From an uncultured Verrucomicrobiota bacterium (GTDB lineage Bacteria > Verrucomicrobiota > Kiritimatiellia > CAIQIC01 > Lenti-01): a DNA stretch of 35,714 nt. The position numbers and the translations under genes are program-made. Under the pieces are notes generated by a model, which did not search any database, was not told the origin of the DNA, and saw only the letters and a list, made by a program, of their open reading frames with translations. Below, one piece after another: positions 8,514 to 16,911 of this stretch. The stretch lies in assembly GCA_938003985.1 (NCBI GenBank), contig CALKWZ010000018.1, positions 1 through 35,714 of the forward strand, in the 5' to 3' direction. Every line of letters starts with the position of its first letter. Within the stretch, counting starts at the first letter, position 1.

Positions 8514-11500
8514 ATGAGCCCATTGCGGACATCATGGCTGATCGCGGCGCTGGTCGCGGCGACCACGGCCAGGGCCGAGGATACGTATCTCTTCACCCAA
8601 AACAGCAGTCCGGCCGGGTTCGTCAGCAGTTCGGAAGCCCTGCCGCGCGGCAGCGCGGTCGCCACGACCAACGCGCCGCGCTTCAGCAGCGGCTATCGAT
8701 TTGCCTACTGGACCCTGAACGACGTGAAGCAGGTCGATCTGCAGGGCCGGGCCGTGAACCCGGTCCGGTTCATGCTGCTGGAGCCGACGACTGCCACGGC
8801 CTTCTATCGCGCGGCCGCGGAAGACGCGAATACGAACGGCGCGCCCGACTGGTTCGAACTGCATTTCTTCCCGGGCCTGACCAATGCGGCGTACGACCCG
8901 GACGGCGACGGATTCGGTTTGGCCGAAGAATTCCAGCGCGACTGGCATCCGGCCCAGGCCGACACGGTGGCGCCGGGGGGCGTGGCGGTTGCTTGCTCGC
9001 CGGCTTGCACCGTCATTCTGGACACCAATCTGGCCGCGTATTCGATTTCCAGCGTGCCGGCCGGCCTGATCGCGAGCAGCGGCATCACGAACCGGGGAAC
9101 TTGGCTTGAGGTTCTCCCTTCGCTCGGAGCGACGAATGGCTATCAGCTGGCCTATTGGACGCTGAACGGCGTGATGCAGACGGATCTGACGGGCCGCGCG
9201 GTGTCCGGCTTCGGCTTCACCCTCGCCAGCAATACGACGGTGCAGGGCGTCTTCCTGCCGGTGGCGAAGGATGCCGACGGGGATGCGGTGCCGGATTGGT
9301 TCGAGCAGAGCGCCTACGGGCCGACGGGTCAGGCGGCGTCCAGCGACACCGACGCGGATGGCTTCACGTTGCGGGAAGAATACTGCCGCGACCTGCACCC
9401 GCTCATGGCGGACACCCTCCAGCCGGGCGGCCTCTCCGTTGGCCTCTCCGGGCCGGCGTTTGTCATTCCGAACACGAACTTTGCCCGGTATTCCCTGTCG
9501 ACCGTGCCGGACGGATTTGCCGCGAGCAGCGGAATCACGAACCGGGGAACCTGGCTGGTGGTTTCCAACCAGTTCGGAACGACGAACGGCTACCGACTGG
9601 CCTATTGGACGCTGAACGGCACGGTGCAAACGGATTTGACGGGGCGCGCCGTATCCGGCTTCGGCTTTGAGCTTGCCGGAGATACCACGGTGCAGGGCAT
9701 CTTCCTGCCGGTGGCGCAGGACATCGACGGAGATGCGGTGCCGGACTGGTTCGAGCAGAGCCACTACGCGCCCGCCGGCCAAGTGGCGACCGGCGACACC
9801 GATGGCGACGGGCTGACCCTGCTGGAAGAATACCGCCGCGATCTGAACCCGCTGTTGGCAGACACGATCCGCGCGGGCGGCGTGTCCGTCGCCCTCTCCG
9901 CGGAAGCGCTGGCGATCGTCGATACGAACATGGCCCTTTTCACGCTCACCACGGAACCGGCCGGTTTGGCGACGGCCTTCGCCATCACGAATCGGGGTAC
10001 GGTGCTGACGGTGCCGAACGGCTTCGGCCCGACAAACGGCTATCGCTTCGCCTACTGGCTGAGAAACGGCAACGTCGAAACCGATTTGACGGGCCGGGCG
10101 CTCGGCGGTTTCGCGTTTTCCTTGGACGGCGATACCGCCGTGCACGGGGTGTTCCTTCCCCAGGCGCAGGATGAAGATGCCGACACCGTGCCGGACTGGT
10201 ACGAGCGGAACTTCTACGGCCCGGCGGGGCAATCGCCGACGAGCGACACGGACGGCGACGGCTTCTCGTTGGCGGAGGAGTTTCAGCGCGACTCCAATCC
10301 CTTGCTGGCCGATCGAATCGGCGCGGGCGGCATTTCGGTCAGCTGCGGGGCTCCGGCGGGCGTCGAATTCCGCTATTTCAACCGCGTCGGCGAGTGCCTG
10401 GTCGGCGGGGCGATGAGTCCGTTCTTCAGCCTGCAACCGCCGGGCACGGGCATGTTCGCGCTGGCCGGCTGTTCGGCTCCGGCCTTGGGCGATTGGGATG
10501 GCGACGGGGATCTGGACCTGTTCGTCGGTGGCCAGTACGGGCAGATGCGCATGCTCGAAAACCGCGGATCGCCGGTGGTCCTCAACTTCCAGGACCGAAC
10601 CGCGAATTTCACCGCTCGCGCATCGGTTTGGGCGGAGATCGACCGGCCCGCGCCGGCGCTGGGCGACTGGAACGGCGACGGGGCGGCCGATCTCGCCGTG
10701 GGCGGCAGTACCGGCATCGTGACCCTGCTGGAATCCAGCCGGGGATTCCTCGGACCGCAGGCCCCCGCCATCGTGGCCGCGCTTGAGATCGGGGGGGCGT
10801 CGGCGATTCCCGCGTTCGCGGAAATCGACGGCGACGGCCGGCTGGATTTGCTCGTCCTGCTGGATGACGGCACGGTCAACGTCTACGTCAACACCGGCAA
10901 CGAGGCCGCGCCGTTTGGAACCAGTCCTGGCATCGAGAACTTGCTGGGAATGCCGGTGTCCGACGCCACGGGCCTCACGGCGGACGACGTGGATGCGGAC
11001 GGAGACGTCGACGTCCTTGTCTCGGACACCTACGGCAACATCTGGGAATTCGCCGGGGACGGAGCCGGGCATTTCACCGTGAAAAGCAAGATCTATGCCG
11101 GCTCGTTCACCGGTTTCGCGAGCCGGTTGACGATTGCGGCCGGAGACGTGGATGGCGACGGGGACGGCGATCTGTTTGCCGGCTATGCCGGCGGCGGATT
11201 GATGTTCCTGCGCAACCCGCGCGCCCAATTGCTCGTTCGTCCGCACCTGCTGACGGTCATGGCGGGCGCAGGAGCGACGTTCGACGTGGTGGATACGACC
11301 AATGCCGTGACCTGGCGCATGGCGCTGAACGGAAGCGGCGGCTCGGTCGATGCCGTCTCGGGCGCGTACGTGTCCGGGACCAACGCCCCGGCCACCGACC
11401 TCGTCGAGGCGCGGGATCCGGCCACCGGCTTGCGGGGCCAGGCCTTCGTGAACGTCATCGGAGTCGCGCAGGTGGCGCAAGCCGGCAAGGCCATCGTGCT

Positions 11501-14500
11501 GGCCGGCCGCAAAGGCCCGGACGACAACCTGTGGCCCACCACGGACCGTCTCGCCGACCAGGCCTATCGGACCTTGCTCTACCGGGGTTTCGCCAAGGAG
11601 ACCGTGCAATACCTGAGTCCGGTTCCGGAACAGGACGTCGACGGCAACGGGGCGTTCGACGACATCGATCTGGGCAACGCGTTCACGAACGTGGCCGGGA
11701 CGTTCACGAACTGGGTTGGCAATGCGGACCGGCTGTTCGTCTACTTGGTGGACCATGGCGGGGTGACGGGCACCAACGGCTACTTCCGGCTGAGCGCTTC
11801 CGAAAACCTCACCGCCGCGCAGTTGGATGCTTGGCTGGATGCCCTGCAGGATGAACGTACGAACATGGCCGTGACCGTGCTGCTGGATTTCTGCAATGCG
11901 GGCAGTTTCGTTCCCGCCCTCAGCTACACGGGCACGGCCGAACGCATCGTCATCGCATCGTGCGCGGCCGACCAGGCGAGCTATTTCGTGGCCGGGGGGC
12001 TGGTCAGCTTCTCCGACGCCTTCTTCAGTTCGCTGTTGCTGGGGCTGGACGTGGGCCGGGGCTTCGAATTGGCCGCCGCGGCGATCGGTTCCTATCAGGA
12101 CGCCTTGTTCGACGACGACAAGGATGGCCAATACCAGCCGGGCATCGACGGCGCCTTGGCGGCCGAGCGGTACGTCGGCGGGGATGCCCTGGTGGGGCGG
12201 TCCATTCCGGGGATCGGGGCGGTCTGCCCCGACCAGGTCCTGTCGGGTGCCACCCGCGTGCGGCTCTGGGCCGCGAACGTGGATGGCGCCGGCGGCATCG
12301 CGCGGGTCTGGTGCCTCGTGATTCCGCCGGGGCATCGTCCCGACCTGATCGATGGCGTTCCCGTCAGCGACGTGCCCGAACTGGAACTGGTTTTCAACCC
12401 CGCCACCGGCCGGTACGAAGCGGACTACGAGGGCTTCAGCCAGGAAGGCGCCTACAAGATCCTGTACTACGCGAAGGACTACTGGGAGAGCGTCTCCCTG
12501 CCCGTCCAGGCCTACGTGACCCAGGACCGTTTCGACGAACGGGTGGTGCTGGTGACCTGCGGCGACACCGACACCGCGGACGGCCAGACCCTGAACGGCA
12601 TCGGCGGCATGGCCTACGAACGCCTGCGCAAACGGTGGTTCGACGCCGACCAAATCCTCCACCTGAGCAACGCAGGCTATCAGGACGAGGATCGCGACGG
12701 CACGAACGACGTGGACGGGGTGCCGACGCTGGCGGCGATGGCGAACGCCATCACCGCCTGGGCTGCGCCGTCGGACAAACTGACGGTCTATCTGATCGGC
12801 AAGGGCACCAACGGCGCGCTGCGGCTCAATGAAACCGAGACGCTGAACGCGGCCACCCTCGACGGTTGGCTGGATGCCTACCAGGCGAGCAACCGGCCCG
12901 CGCAGGTCGTGATGGATTTCGACCAGTCCGCCGCGTTCCTTCCGCAGATCATCGCCCCGGCGGGGCGGCAACGGGTGAATATCGCTTCCGCGATCGGCGC
13001 CAGCGCGCGCAAGAACGGAGGGCTGGTCGGGTTCACGCACTACTTCATGACGCGCATCTTCGTGGGCGACAACCTGTGGGATGCGTTCGACGGAGTGCGG
13101 ACGATCCTGAAGCGGGCGGCGGGCAACGGGCAGGTGCCGGTCCTCGACGACAACGGCGACGGCCGGGGGGATGGCACCGACGGCGTGCTGGCCCGGCGGA
13201 GCTACATCGGGACCGCCTTCGTGACCGGGGCCGACGGCCCGGTTATCGGCCGCGCCTTGCCGGACACCGTGTTGGACGAAACAACCAGCCTGTGGTTGTG
13301 GGCGGAAGACGTGACCGACATGCACGGCGTCTCCAACGTGTTCTGCATCGTCACGCCGCCGGGCGGCGGGGGCGACCAGGATCTGCCTGAAATCGATCTG
13401 GCCTGGAACGACGAGGCCGGCCGGTACGAGGCGTTTCATAGCGGATTCGATCTGCCCGGTTCGTATTATTGCTCCTTCTTTGCGGTCGACGCGAACGGGG
13501 ACATGTCCGCGCCGGCGCAGGCGGAGGTGTTCTGGGGCGACGCCTACGAGTTTGACGACGCGGCGACGCAGGCCGTGGCCATTGCGCTGGGCGGCGCGCA
13601 AGAGCGGAACTTCCACGCGGTCGGCGACGAGGATTGGACGATGTTCTGCGCCGACGGCAGCGAGACCTACGAGATCCGCACGCTGCAGATCGGTACGGCG
13701 GCGGATACGGCGCTCGCCCTGTACCGCGCCCTGCCGGATGGCACGTTCAGCAACCTGTGGGAACGGAACGCGGCCGGGGCGGGCGCGGGTGCCGGGGAAA
13801 CCGCCCGGTTGGAGGCGAACGACCACGAGGGCGGGCTGTACCTTCTGCGGACGTGGAACGTGGCGGCAACAGAAGGCCCGGACACCCGCTACGATCTTTC
13901 GGTCACCGTGCCTGCGGCGGAGCACAAGGTGATCGTGCAGGCGATCAACCGCTTGATTCTGGAACCCGTGCCGGCCACCGTGAAGGCGATGCTGGGCGGA
14001 GAAGAAAAGGCCTTTGCGGGTAAGTTCTCCGTCAGTTTCGACGGTCTGCCGGACGGCGACTACGGTGTGACGCTGACCGGCCTGCCTGCCGGCTGGGAAT
14101 ACGTCGGCGGCCCGCCGCAACAGACCGCGCGCGTGCAAAGCGGGACCCCGGGCGCGGCGGTCTTCCACGTGGCGCCCTACTTCCGCGTGACGGGCGAAGT
14201 GCGCGACGGGTGGACCGGCGAAAGGCTGGCCGGGGCGGCCCTGCGGCTGACCGGCAGGACGGGGATCGTCCAGAGTCAGACGGCCACGAATTGGCAGAGC
14301 GAAGCGGAGGGAAACCTGCCGGCGGACGTGAAGCTGGTCTGCGAGGATTGGGATCTGGAAGTGACGCGGAGCGGCTATGTCGCCAAAGCCCTCGTGCTGG
14401 AGGGGCGGCTGCTTTACGACGCGGGCGCGACGAACCTGGGCCGGTTGAATCTGACCCCCGTGGATGCGAATTCGAATGCCATCGCGGATGCGTGGGAGGC

Positions 14501-14855
14501 GTCGTACTTCGGGGAGGGGTCAAGCGTGGTCGGGAACGCCGATGAGGACGAAGACGGTCTCGACAACCGGTCGGAGTACCTGATCGGAACGCATCCGCGC
14601 GACGACACGAGCCGGCTCCAGTTCGCGGCGCCGGAGGTGGAGCCGACCCAGGGGTTGGTCCTGTCTTGGCCGGTGGCCAATGGCCGGACCTATCGATTGA
14701 GCGTGACGGAAAATCTGACCACGGAACCATGGTCTCTGCTGGCCGGCCCATGGACCGCGGCTGCCGCGCAGACCAACATGGCCTGGACGAATCTGGAGGC
14801 CACGGTTGGAATCTGGCAGTTCCATCGGATCGAAGTGCAACCCCATGAGGAATGA
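8514..14855 (+). CDS. Giant secreted protein: InlB-like/TSP3 repeats, VCBS blades, tandem caspase-like domains
   Basis: The protein has 2113 residues and a signal peptide ending ARA at about residue 21. Domains in order: four repeats of about 150 aa (24-605), each an InlB-like beta unit (GYRFAYWTLNG) plus an Asp-rich thrombospondin-3-like loop (DxDGDxVPDWFE); five VCBS/FG-GAP blades (about 650-900); an Ig-like segment (905-985); a caspase/C13-like domain (990-1200) with His1081 in VDHGG and Cys1127 in DFCNAG; an Ig-like domain (1230-1338); a second caspase-like domain (1342-1545) where these positions are Lys1430 and Asp1470; a second copy of the Ig-like domain (1578-1673); a pre-peptidase C-terminal-like domain (about 1675-1800); a carboxypeptidase-regulatory-like domain (1885-1980); and a last TSP3 loop plus a beta domain (1983-2113). 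The first caspase-like domain should be a cysteine endopeptidase and the second a pseudoenzyme. The start has an AAAAGGA site only three bases upstream. No sorting signal is visible at the C-terminus. Confidence 0.85.
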   Translation: MSPLRTSWLIAALVAATTARAEDTYLFTQNSSPAGFVSSSEALPRGSAVATTNAPRFSSGYRFAYWTLNDVKQVDLQGRAVNPVRFMLLEPTTATAFYRAAAEDANTNGAPDWFELHFFPGLTNAAYDPDGDGFGLAEEFQRDWHPAQADTVAPGGVAVACSPACTVILDTNLAAYSISSVPAGLIASSGITNRGTWLEVLPSLGATNGYQLAYWTLNGVMQTDLTGRAVSGFGFTLASNTTVQGVFLPVAKDADGDAVPDWFEQSAYGPTGQAASSDTDADGFTLREEYCRDLHPLMADTLQPGGLSVGLSGPAFVIPNTNFARYSLSTVPDGFAASSGITNRGTWLVVSNQFGTTNGYRLAYWTLNGTVQTDLTGRAVSGFGFELAGDTTVQGIFLPVAQDIDGDAVPDWFEQSHYAPAGQVATGDTDGDGLTLLEEYRRDLNPLLADTIRAGGVSVALSAEALAIVDTNMALFTLTTEPAGLATAFAITNRGTVLTVPNGFGPTNGYRFAYWLRNGNVETDLTGRALGGFAFSLDGDTAVHGVFLPQAQDEDADTVPDWYERNFYGPAGQSPTSDTDGDGFSLAEEFQRDSNPLLADRIGAGGISVSCGAPAGVEFRYFNRVGECLVGGAMSPFFSLQPPGTGMFALAGCSAPALGDWDGDGDLDLFVGGQYGQMRMLENRGSPVVLNFQDRTANFTARASVWAEIDRPAPALGDWNGDGAADLAVGGSTGIVTLLESSRGFLGPQAPAIVAALEIGGASAIPAFAEIDGDGRLDLLVLLDDGTVNVYVNTGNEAAPFGTSPGIENLLGMPVSDATGLTADDVDADGDVDVLVSDTYGNIWEFAGDGAGHFTVKSKIYAGSFTGFASRLTIAAGDVDGDGDGDLFAGYAGGGLMFLRNPRAQLLVRPHLLTVMAGAGATFDVVDTTNAVTWRMALNGSGGSVDAVSGAYVSGTNAPATDLVEARDPATGLRGQAFVNVIGVAQVAQAGKAIVLAGRKGPDDNLWPTTDRLADQAYRTLLYRGFAKETVQYLSPVPEQDVDGNGAFDDIDLGNAFTNVAGTFTNWVGNADRLFVYLVDHGGVTGTNGYFRLSASENLTAAQLDAWLDALQDERTNMAVTVLLDFCNAGSFVPALSYTGTAERIVIASCAADQASYFVAGGLVSFSDAFFSSLLLGLDVGRGFELAAAAIGSYQDALFDDDKDGQYQPGIDGALAAERYVGGDALVGRSIPGIGAVCPDQVLSGATRVRLWAANVDGAGGIARVWCLVIPPGHRPDLIDGVPVSDVPELELVFNPATGRYEADYEGFSQEGAYKILYYAKDYWESVSLPVQAYVTQDRFDERVVLVTCGDTDTADGQTLNGIGGMAYERLRKRWFDADQILHLSNAGYQDEDRDGTNDVDGVPTLAAMANAITAWAAPSDKLTVYLIGKGTNGALRLNETETLNAATLDGWLDAYQASNRPAQVVMDFDQSAAFLPQIIAPAGRQRVNIASAIGASARKNGGLVGFTHYFMTRIFVGDNLWDAFDGVRTILKRAAGNGQVPVLDDNGDGRGDGTDGVLARRSYIGTAFVTGADGPVIGRALPDTVLDETTSLWLWAEDVTDMHGVSNVFCIVTPPGGGGDQDLPEIDLAWNDEAGRYEAFHSGFDLPGSYYCSFFAVDANGDMSAPAQAEVFWGDAYEFDDAATQAVAIALGGAQERNFHAVGDEDWTMFCADGSETYEIRTLQIGTAADTALALYRALPDGTFSNLWERNAAGAGAGAGETARLEANDHEGGLYLLRTWNVAATEGPDTRYDLSVTVPAAEHKVIVQAINRLILEPVPATVKAMLGGEEKAFAGKFSVSFDGLPDGDYGVTLTGLPAGWEYVGGPPQQTARVQSGTPGAAVFHVAPYFRVTGEVRDGWTGERLAGAALRLTGRTGIVQSQTATNWQSEAEGNLPADVKLVCEDWDLEVTRSGYVAKALVLEGRLLYDAGATNLGRLNLTPVDANSNAIADAWEASYFGEGSSVVGNADEDEDGLDNRSEYLIGTHPRDDTSRLQFAAPEVEPTQGLVLSWPVANGRTYRLSVTENLTTEPWSLLAGPWTAAAAQTNMAWTNLEATVGIWQFHRIEVQPHEE
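8583..10328 (+). repeat. Four in-frame 450-bp tandem coding repeats
   Basis: The units lie at about 8583-8978 (diverged, one residue shorter in phase), 8979-9428, 9429-9878 and 9879-10328. Landmarks such as GY(R/Q)xAYW and PDW(F/Y)E recur at residue spacings of 149, 150 and 150. Copies two and three are nearly identical over long stretches at the DNA level, which suggests recent duplication, while one and four are more diverged. Confidence 0.9.
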
Positions 14856-14869
14856 AGCGGCAAATGGCT

Positions 14870-14988
14870 TCACCCATGGCATGGCGGCATCATAAGTTGC
14901 CTAGGGCAAGGGGTGGTCAAAATCCTTGCCCGTCTCATCATGAAAATTCCGGCGCACCCCGGGTGCCGGCGGCACCGCTCATGGGTGA
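14870..14988 (+). other. Possible structured RNA or DNA element between giant gene and hldD
   Basis: A 9-bp outer inverted repeat (TCACCCATG 14870-14878 with CATGGGTGA 14980-14988) encloses two hairpins. One pairs GGGCAAGG (14904-14911) with CCTTGCCC (14924-14931). The other is centred on GCACC-CCG-GGTGC at about 14953-14966. An alternative hairpin TTGCC/GGCAA (14897-14909) would compete with the first inner stem. Downstream, ACCCC/GGGGT (14988-15003) followed by TTT could be a weak terminator. The fold is drawn by eye; it may be a structured 3' end of the giant mRNA, a small RNA, or chance. Confidence 0.3.
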
Positions 14989-15037
14989 CCCCTAACCGGG
15001 GGTTTCGATAGACGCGGCTTGGGGCCGGAAATGCGGC

Positions 15038-15067
15038 TTGAAGGCCGCGCGGGGGGGATGCTAGGGT
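15038..15067 (+). promoter_or_regulatory. Promoter of the hldD superoperon
   Basis: The -35 TTGAAG (15038-15043) and -10 TAGGGT (15062-15067) are 18 bp apart. Seven bases separate the -10 box from GTG 15075, so the message is leaderless if that codon is used, or has a leader of about 12 nt if ATG 15087 is used. GTG 15066 overlaps the -10 box and cannot be the start if this promoter is right. Confidence 0.5.
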
Positions 15068-15074
15068 GGGCGCC

Positions 15075-16058
15075 GTGAAAACCAGCATGGACAGTCCAGC
15101 CTGGACGGTGGTGACCGGCGGCGCCGGTTTCATCGGCCGCAACGTGGTGGCGGAACTCAACCGGCGGGGGACGGACCGCATCCTGATCGTGGACGATCTC
15201 GGCACGGACGAACGCTGGAAGAACTTGCGGGGCTTGAAGTTCGAGGAAATTTCCGGCATCGCGGAGTTCCGCGCGGCGGTCGCGGCGGACCGGTTGCCGG
15301 CCGTGCGGACGATCTACCATCTCGGCGCGTGCAGCGCGACGACGGAAACCAATGCCAGCTACCTGCTGGACAACAACACCCGCTATACCCGCGAACTGTG
15401 CGAGTGGTGCCTGGCGAAGGGCGCCCGGTTCGTCTATGCCTCGAGCGCGGCGACCTACGGCGACGGGGCGCAGGGCTATTCGGACGCGGACGAGGCGACG
15501 CCGACGCTGGTGCCGCTGAACATGTACGGGATGAGCAAGCACCTGTTCGACCTCTGGGCGCTGCGCCACGGCCTGCTGGGGAAGATCGCGGGGCTGAAGT
15601 ATTTCAACGTGTACGGCCCGGGCGAGGACCACAAGGGCGACATGCGCTCGGTGATCCACAAGGCCTACCACCAGATCCGCGCGACGGGCGCGGTGAAGCT
15701 GTTCAAGTCCTACCGGCCGGACTATCCGGACGGCGAGCAGGTGCGCGACTTCGTGTACGTGAAGGACGCGGTGGACGTGACGTTGTTCTGCGGCGAAAAC
15801 GAGCAGGCCTCGGGCCTGTTCAACTGCGGCACGGGGCAGGCGCGGTCGTGGAACGACCTGGCCAAGGCGACGTTCGCGGCCATGGGGCTGGAGCCGAAGA
15901 TCGACTACATCGAGATGCCCGAAACGCTGCGCGGCAAGTACCAGTACTTCACGCAGGCGGACATGGGCAAACTGCGGGCGGCGGGCTACGCGAAGCCGTT
16001 CACGGCGCTGGAAGACGGCATCCGCGACTACGTGCAGGGCGGACTGGCGAAAGGCTGA
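15075..16058 (+). CDS. hldD: ADP-L-glycero-D-manno-heptose 6-epimerase
   Basis: HldD (RfaD) epimerises ADP-D-glycero-D-manno-heptose to the L-glycero form, the last step in making the heptose of the LPS inner core. It is a cytoplasmic short-chain dehydrogenase-type enzyme. The Rossmann motif TGGAGFIG sits at the N-terminus. The family-specific HLGACSATTE and the catalytic YxxxK (YGMSK) follow. KYFNVYGPGEDHKGDMRS is also characteristic of HldD. Length is close to the usual 310-330 residues. The start is uncertain between GTG 15075 and ATG 15087; I favour 15075 from promoter geometry. It opens the hld-kds-lpt block, 10 bases ahead of kdsA. Confidence 0.9.
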   Translation: MKTSMDSPAWTVVTGGAGFIGRNVVAELNRRGTDRILIVDDLGTDERWKNLRGLKFEEISGIAEFRAAVAADRLPAVRTIYHLGACSATTETNASYLLDNNTRYTRELCEWCLAKGARFVYASSAATYGDGAQGYSDADEATPTLVPLNMYGMSKHLFDLWALRHGLLGKIAGLKYFNVYGPGEDHKGDMRSVIHKAYHQIRATGAVKLFKSYRPDYPDGEQVRDFVYVKDAVDVTLFCGENEQASGLFNCGTGQARSWNDLAKATFAAMGLEPKIDYIEMPETLRGKYQYFTQADMGKLRAAGYAKPFTALEDGIRDYVQGGLAKG

Positions 16059-16068
16059 GAGGCGCGGC

Positions 16069-16911
16069 ATGGCGAAGAATCCGTTTCCCAAGGCGCCGGT
16101 CAAAGGGGTCAAAGCCGGGCGCGTGCGCTTCGGCGGCGGCGCGCCGCTGGCGCTGATCGCCGGACCCTGCGTGATCGAAAGCCGCGCGATGGCGTTCGAC
16201 CTGGCGGCGCGGCTGGTGGCGCTGGCGCAAAAGGAAAAGATCCCGCTCGTCTTCAAGGCGTCGTACGACAAGGCCAACCGCACGAGCATCCGCGGATTCC
16301 GCGGGCCGGGGCTGGCGCAGGGGCTGGAGATCCTGGCGGGCATCAAGGAAAAGTTCGGCGTGCCGATCCTGACGGACGTGCATCAGGTTTCCGAAGTGCA
16401 GCCCGCGGCGGAAGTGGCCGACATCCTGCAGTTGCCGGCGTTCCTGTGCCGCCAGACGGATCTGGTGATCGCGCTGGGCGAGAGCGGCCGGGTGGTCAAT
16501 ATCAAGAAGGGCCAGTTCCTGGCGCCGTGGGACGTGCGCCACGTGATCGCGAAGGTCGAGAGCACGGGGAACAAGAACGTTCTGCTGACGGAGCGGGGCG
16601 CGAGCTTCGGCTACAACAACCTGGTGGCGGATTTCCGCAGCCTGCTGATCATGCGCCAGTTCGGGTATCCGACGGTGTTCGACGCGACGCACAGCGTGCA
16701 GTTGCCGGGCGGGCGGGCGGAAGGCACGGGCGGCGACGGCCAGTGGGCGCCGTACCTGTCGCGCGCGGCGGTGGCCGCGGGCTGCGACGGGCTGTTCTGG
16801 GAAACGCACCGGAATCCGCCCGAGGCGAAATCCGACAAGGACAACGCGCTGCCGCTGAAAGCGGTGGGGCCGTTGTGGCGGCAATGCCGGAGGATCGATG
16901 AGCTGGCGTAG
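16069..16911 (+). CDS. kdsA: 3-deoxy-8-phosphooctulonate synthase (KDO-8-P synthase)
   Basis: KdsA condenses phosphoenolpyruvate with arabinose 5-phosphate to give KDO 8-phosphate for the LPS inner core, in the cytosol. This copy has 280 residues. Family motifs are FKASYDKANRTS, RGPGL, FLCRQTDLV, KKGQFLAPWD, TERGASFGYNNLV and FDATHSVQLPGG. Position 34 is Cys in GPCVIES. In this family Cys there marks the metal-dependent class typified by Aquifex, whereas E. coli-type enzymes have Asn and need no metal. The adjacent FLCRQ and KGQFLAPWD strings also match the Aquifex type. The 3' end overlaps the next gene by 14 bases. Confidence 0.95.
   Translation: MAKNPFPKAPVKGVKAGRVRFGGGAPLALIAGPCVIESRAMAFDLAARLVALAQKEKIPLVFKASYDKANRTSIRGFRGPGLAQGLEILAGIKEKFGVPILTDVHQVSEVQPAAEVADILQLPAFLCRQTDLVIALGESGRVVNIKKGQFLAPWDVRHVIAKVESTGNKNVLLTERGASFGYNNLVADFRSLLIMRQFGYPTVFDATHSVQLPGGRAEGTGGDGQWAPYLSRAAVAAGCDGLFWETHRNPPEAKSDKDNALPLKAVGPLWRQCRRIDELA

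Noticed and set aside
12536..13150. Second caspase-like domain as an active peptidase
   Set aside because: Both dyad positions are substituted (Lys1430 and Asp1470) and no nearby His/Cys pair replaces them in the expected strands.
8532..14168. Open reading frame of 1878 codons on the minus strand inside the giant gene
   Set aside because: It is antisense to a clearly modular plus-strand protein, shows no domain or signal peptide, and is the kind of long shadow frame expected at high G+C.
14790..14855. PEP-CTERM or type IX sorting signal at the end of the giant protein
   Set aside because: The C-terminus ends in a soluble beta domain with no hydrophobic helix, PEP motif or basic tail.
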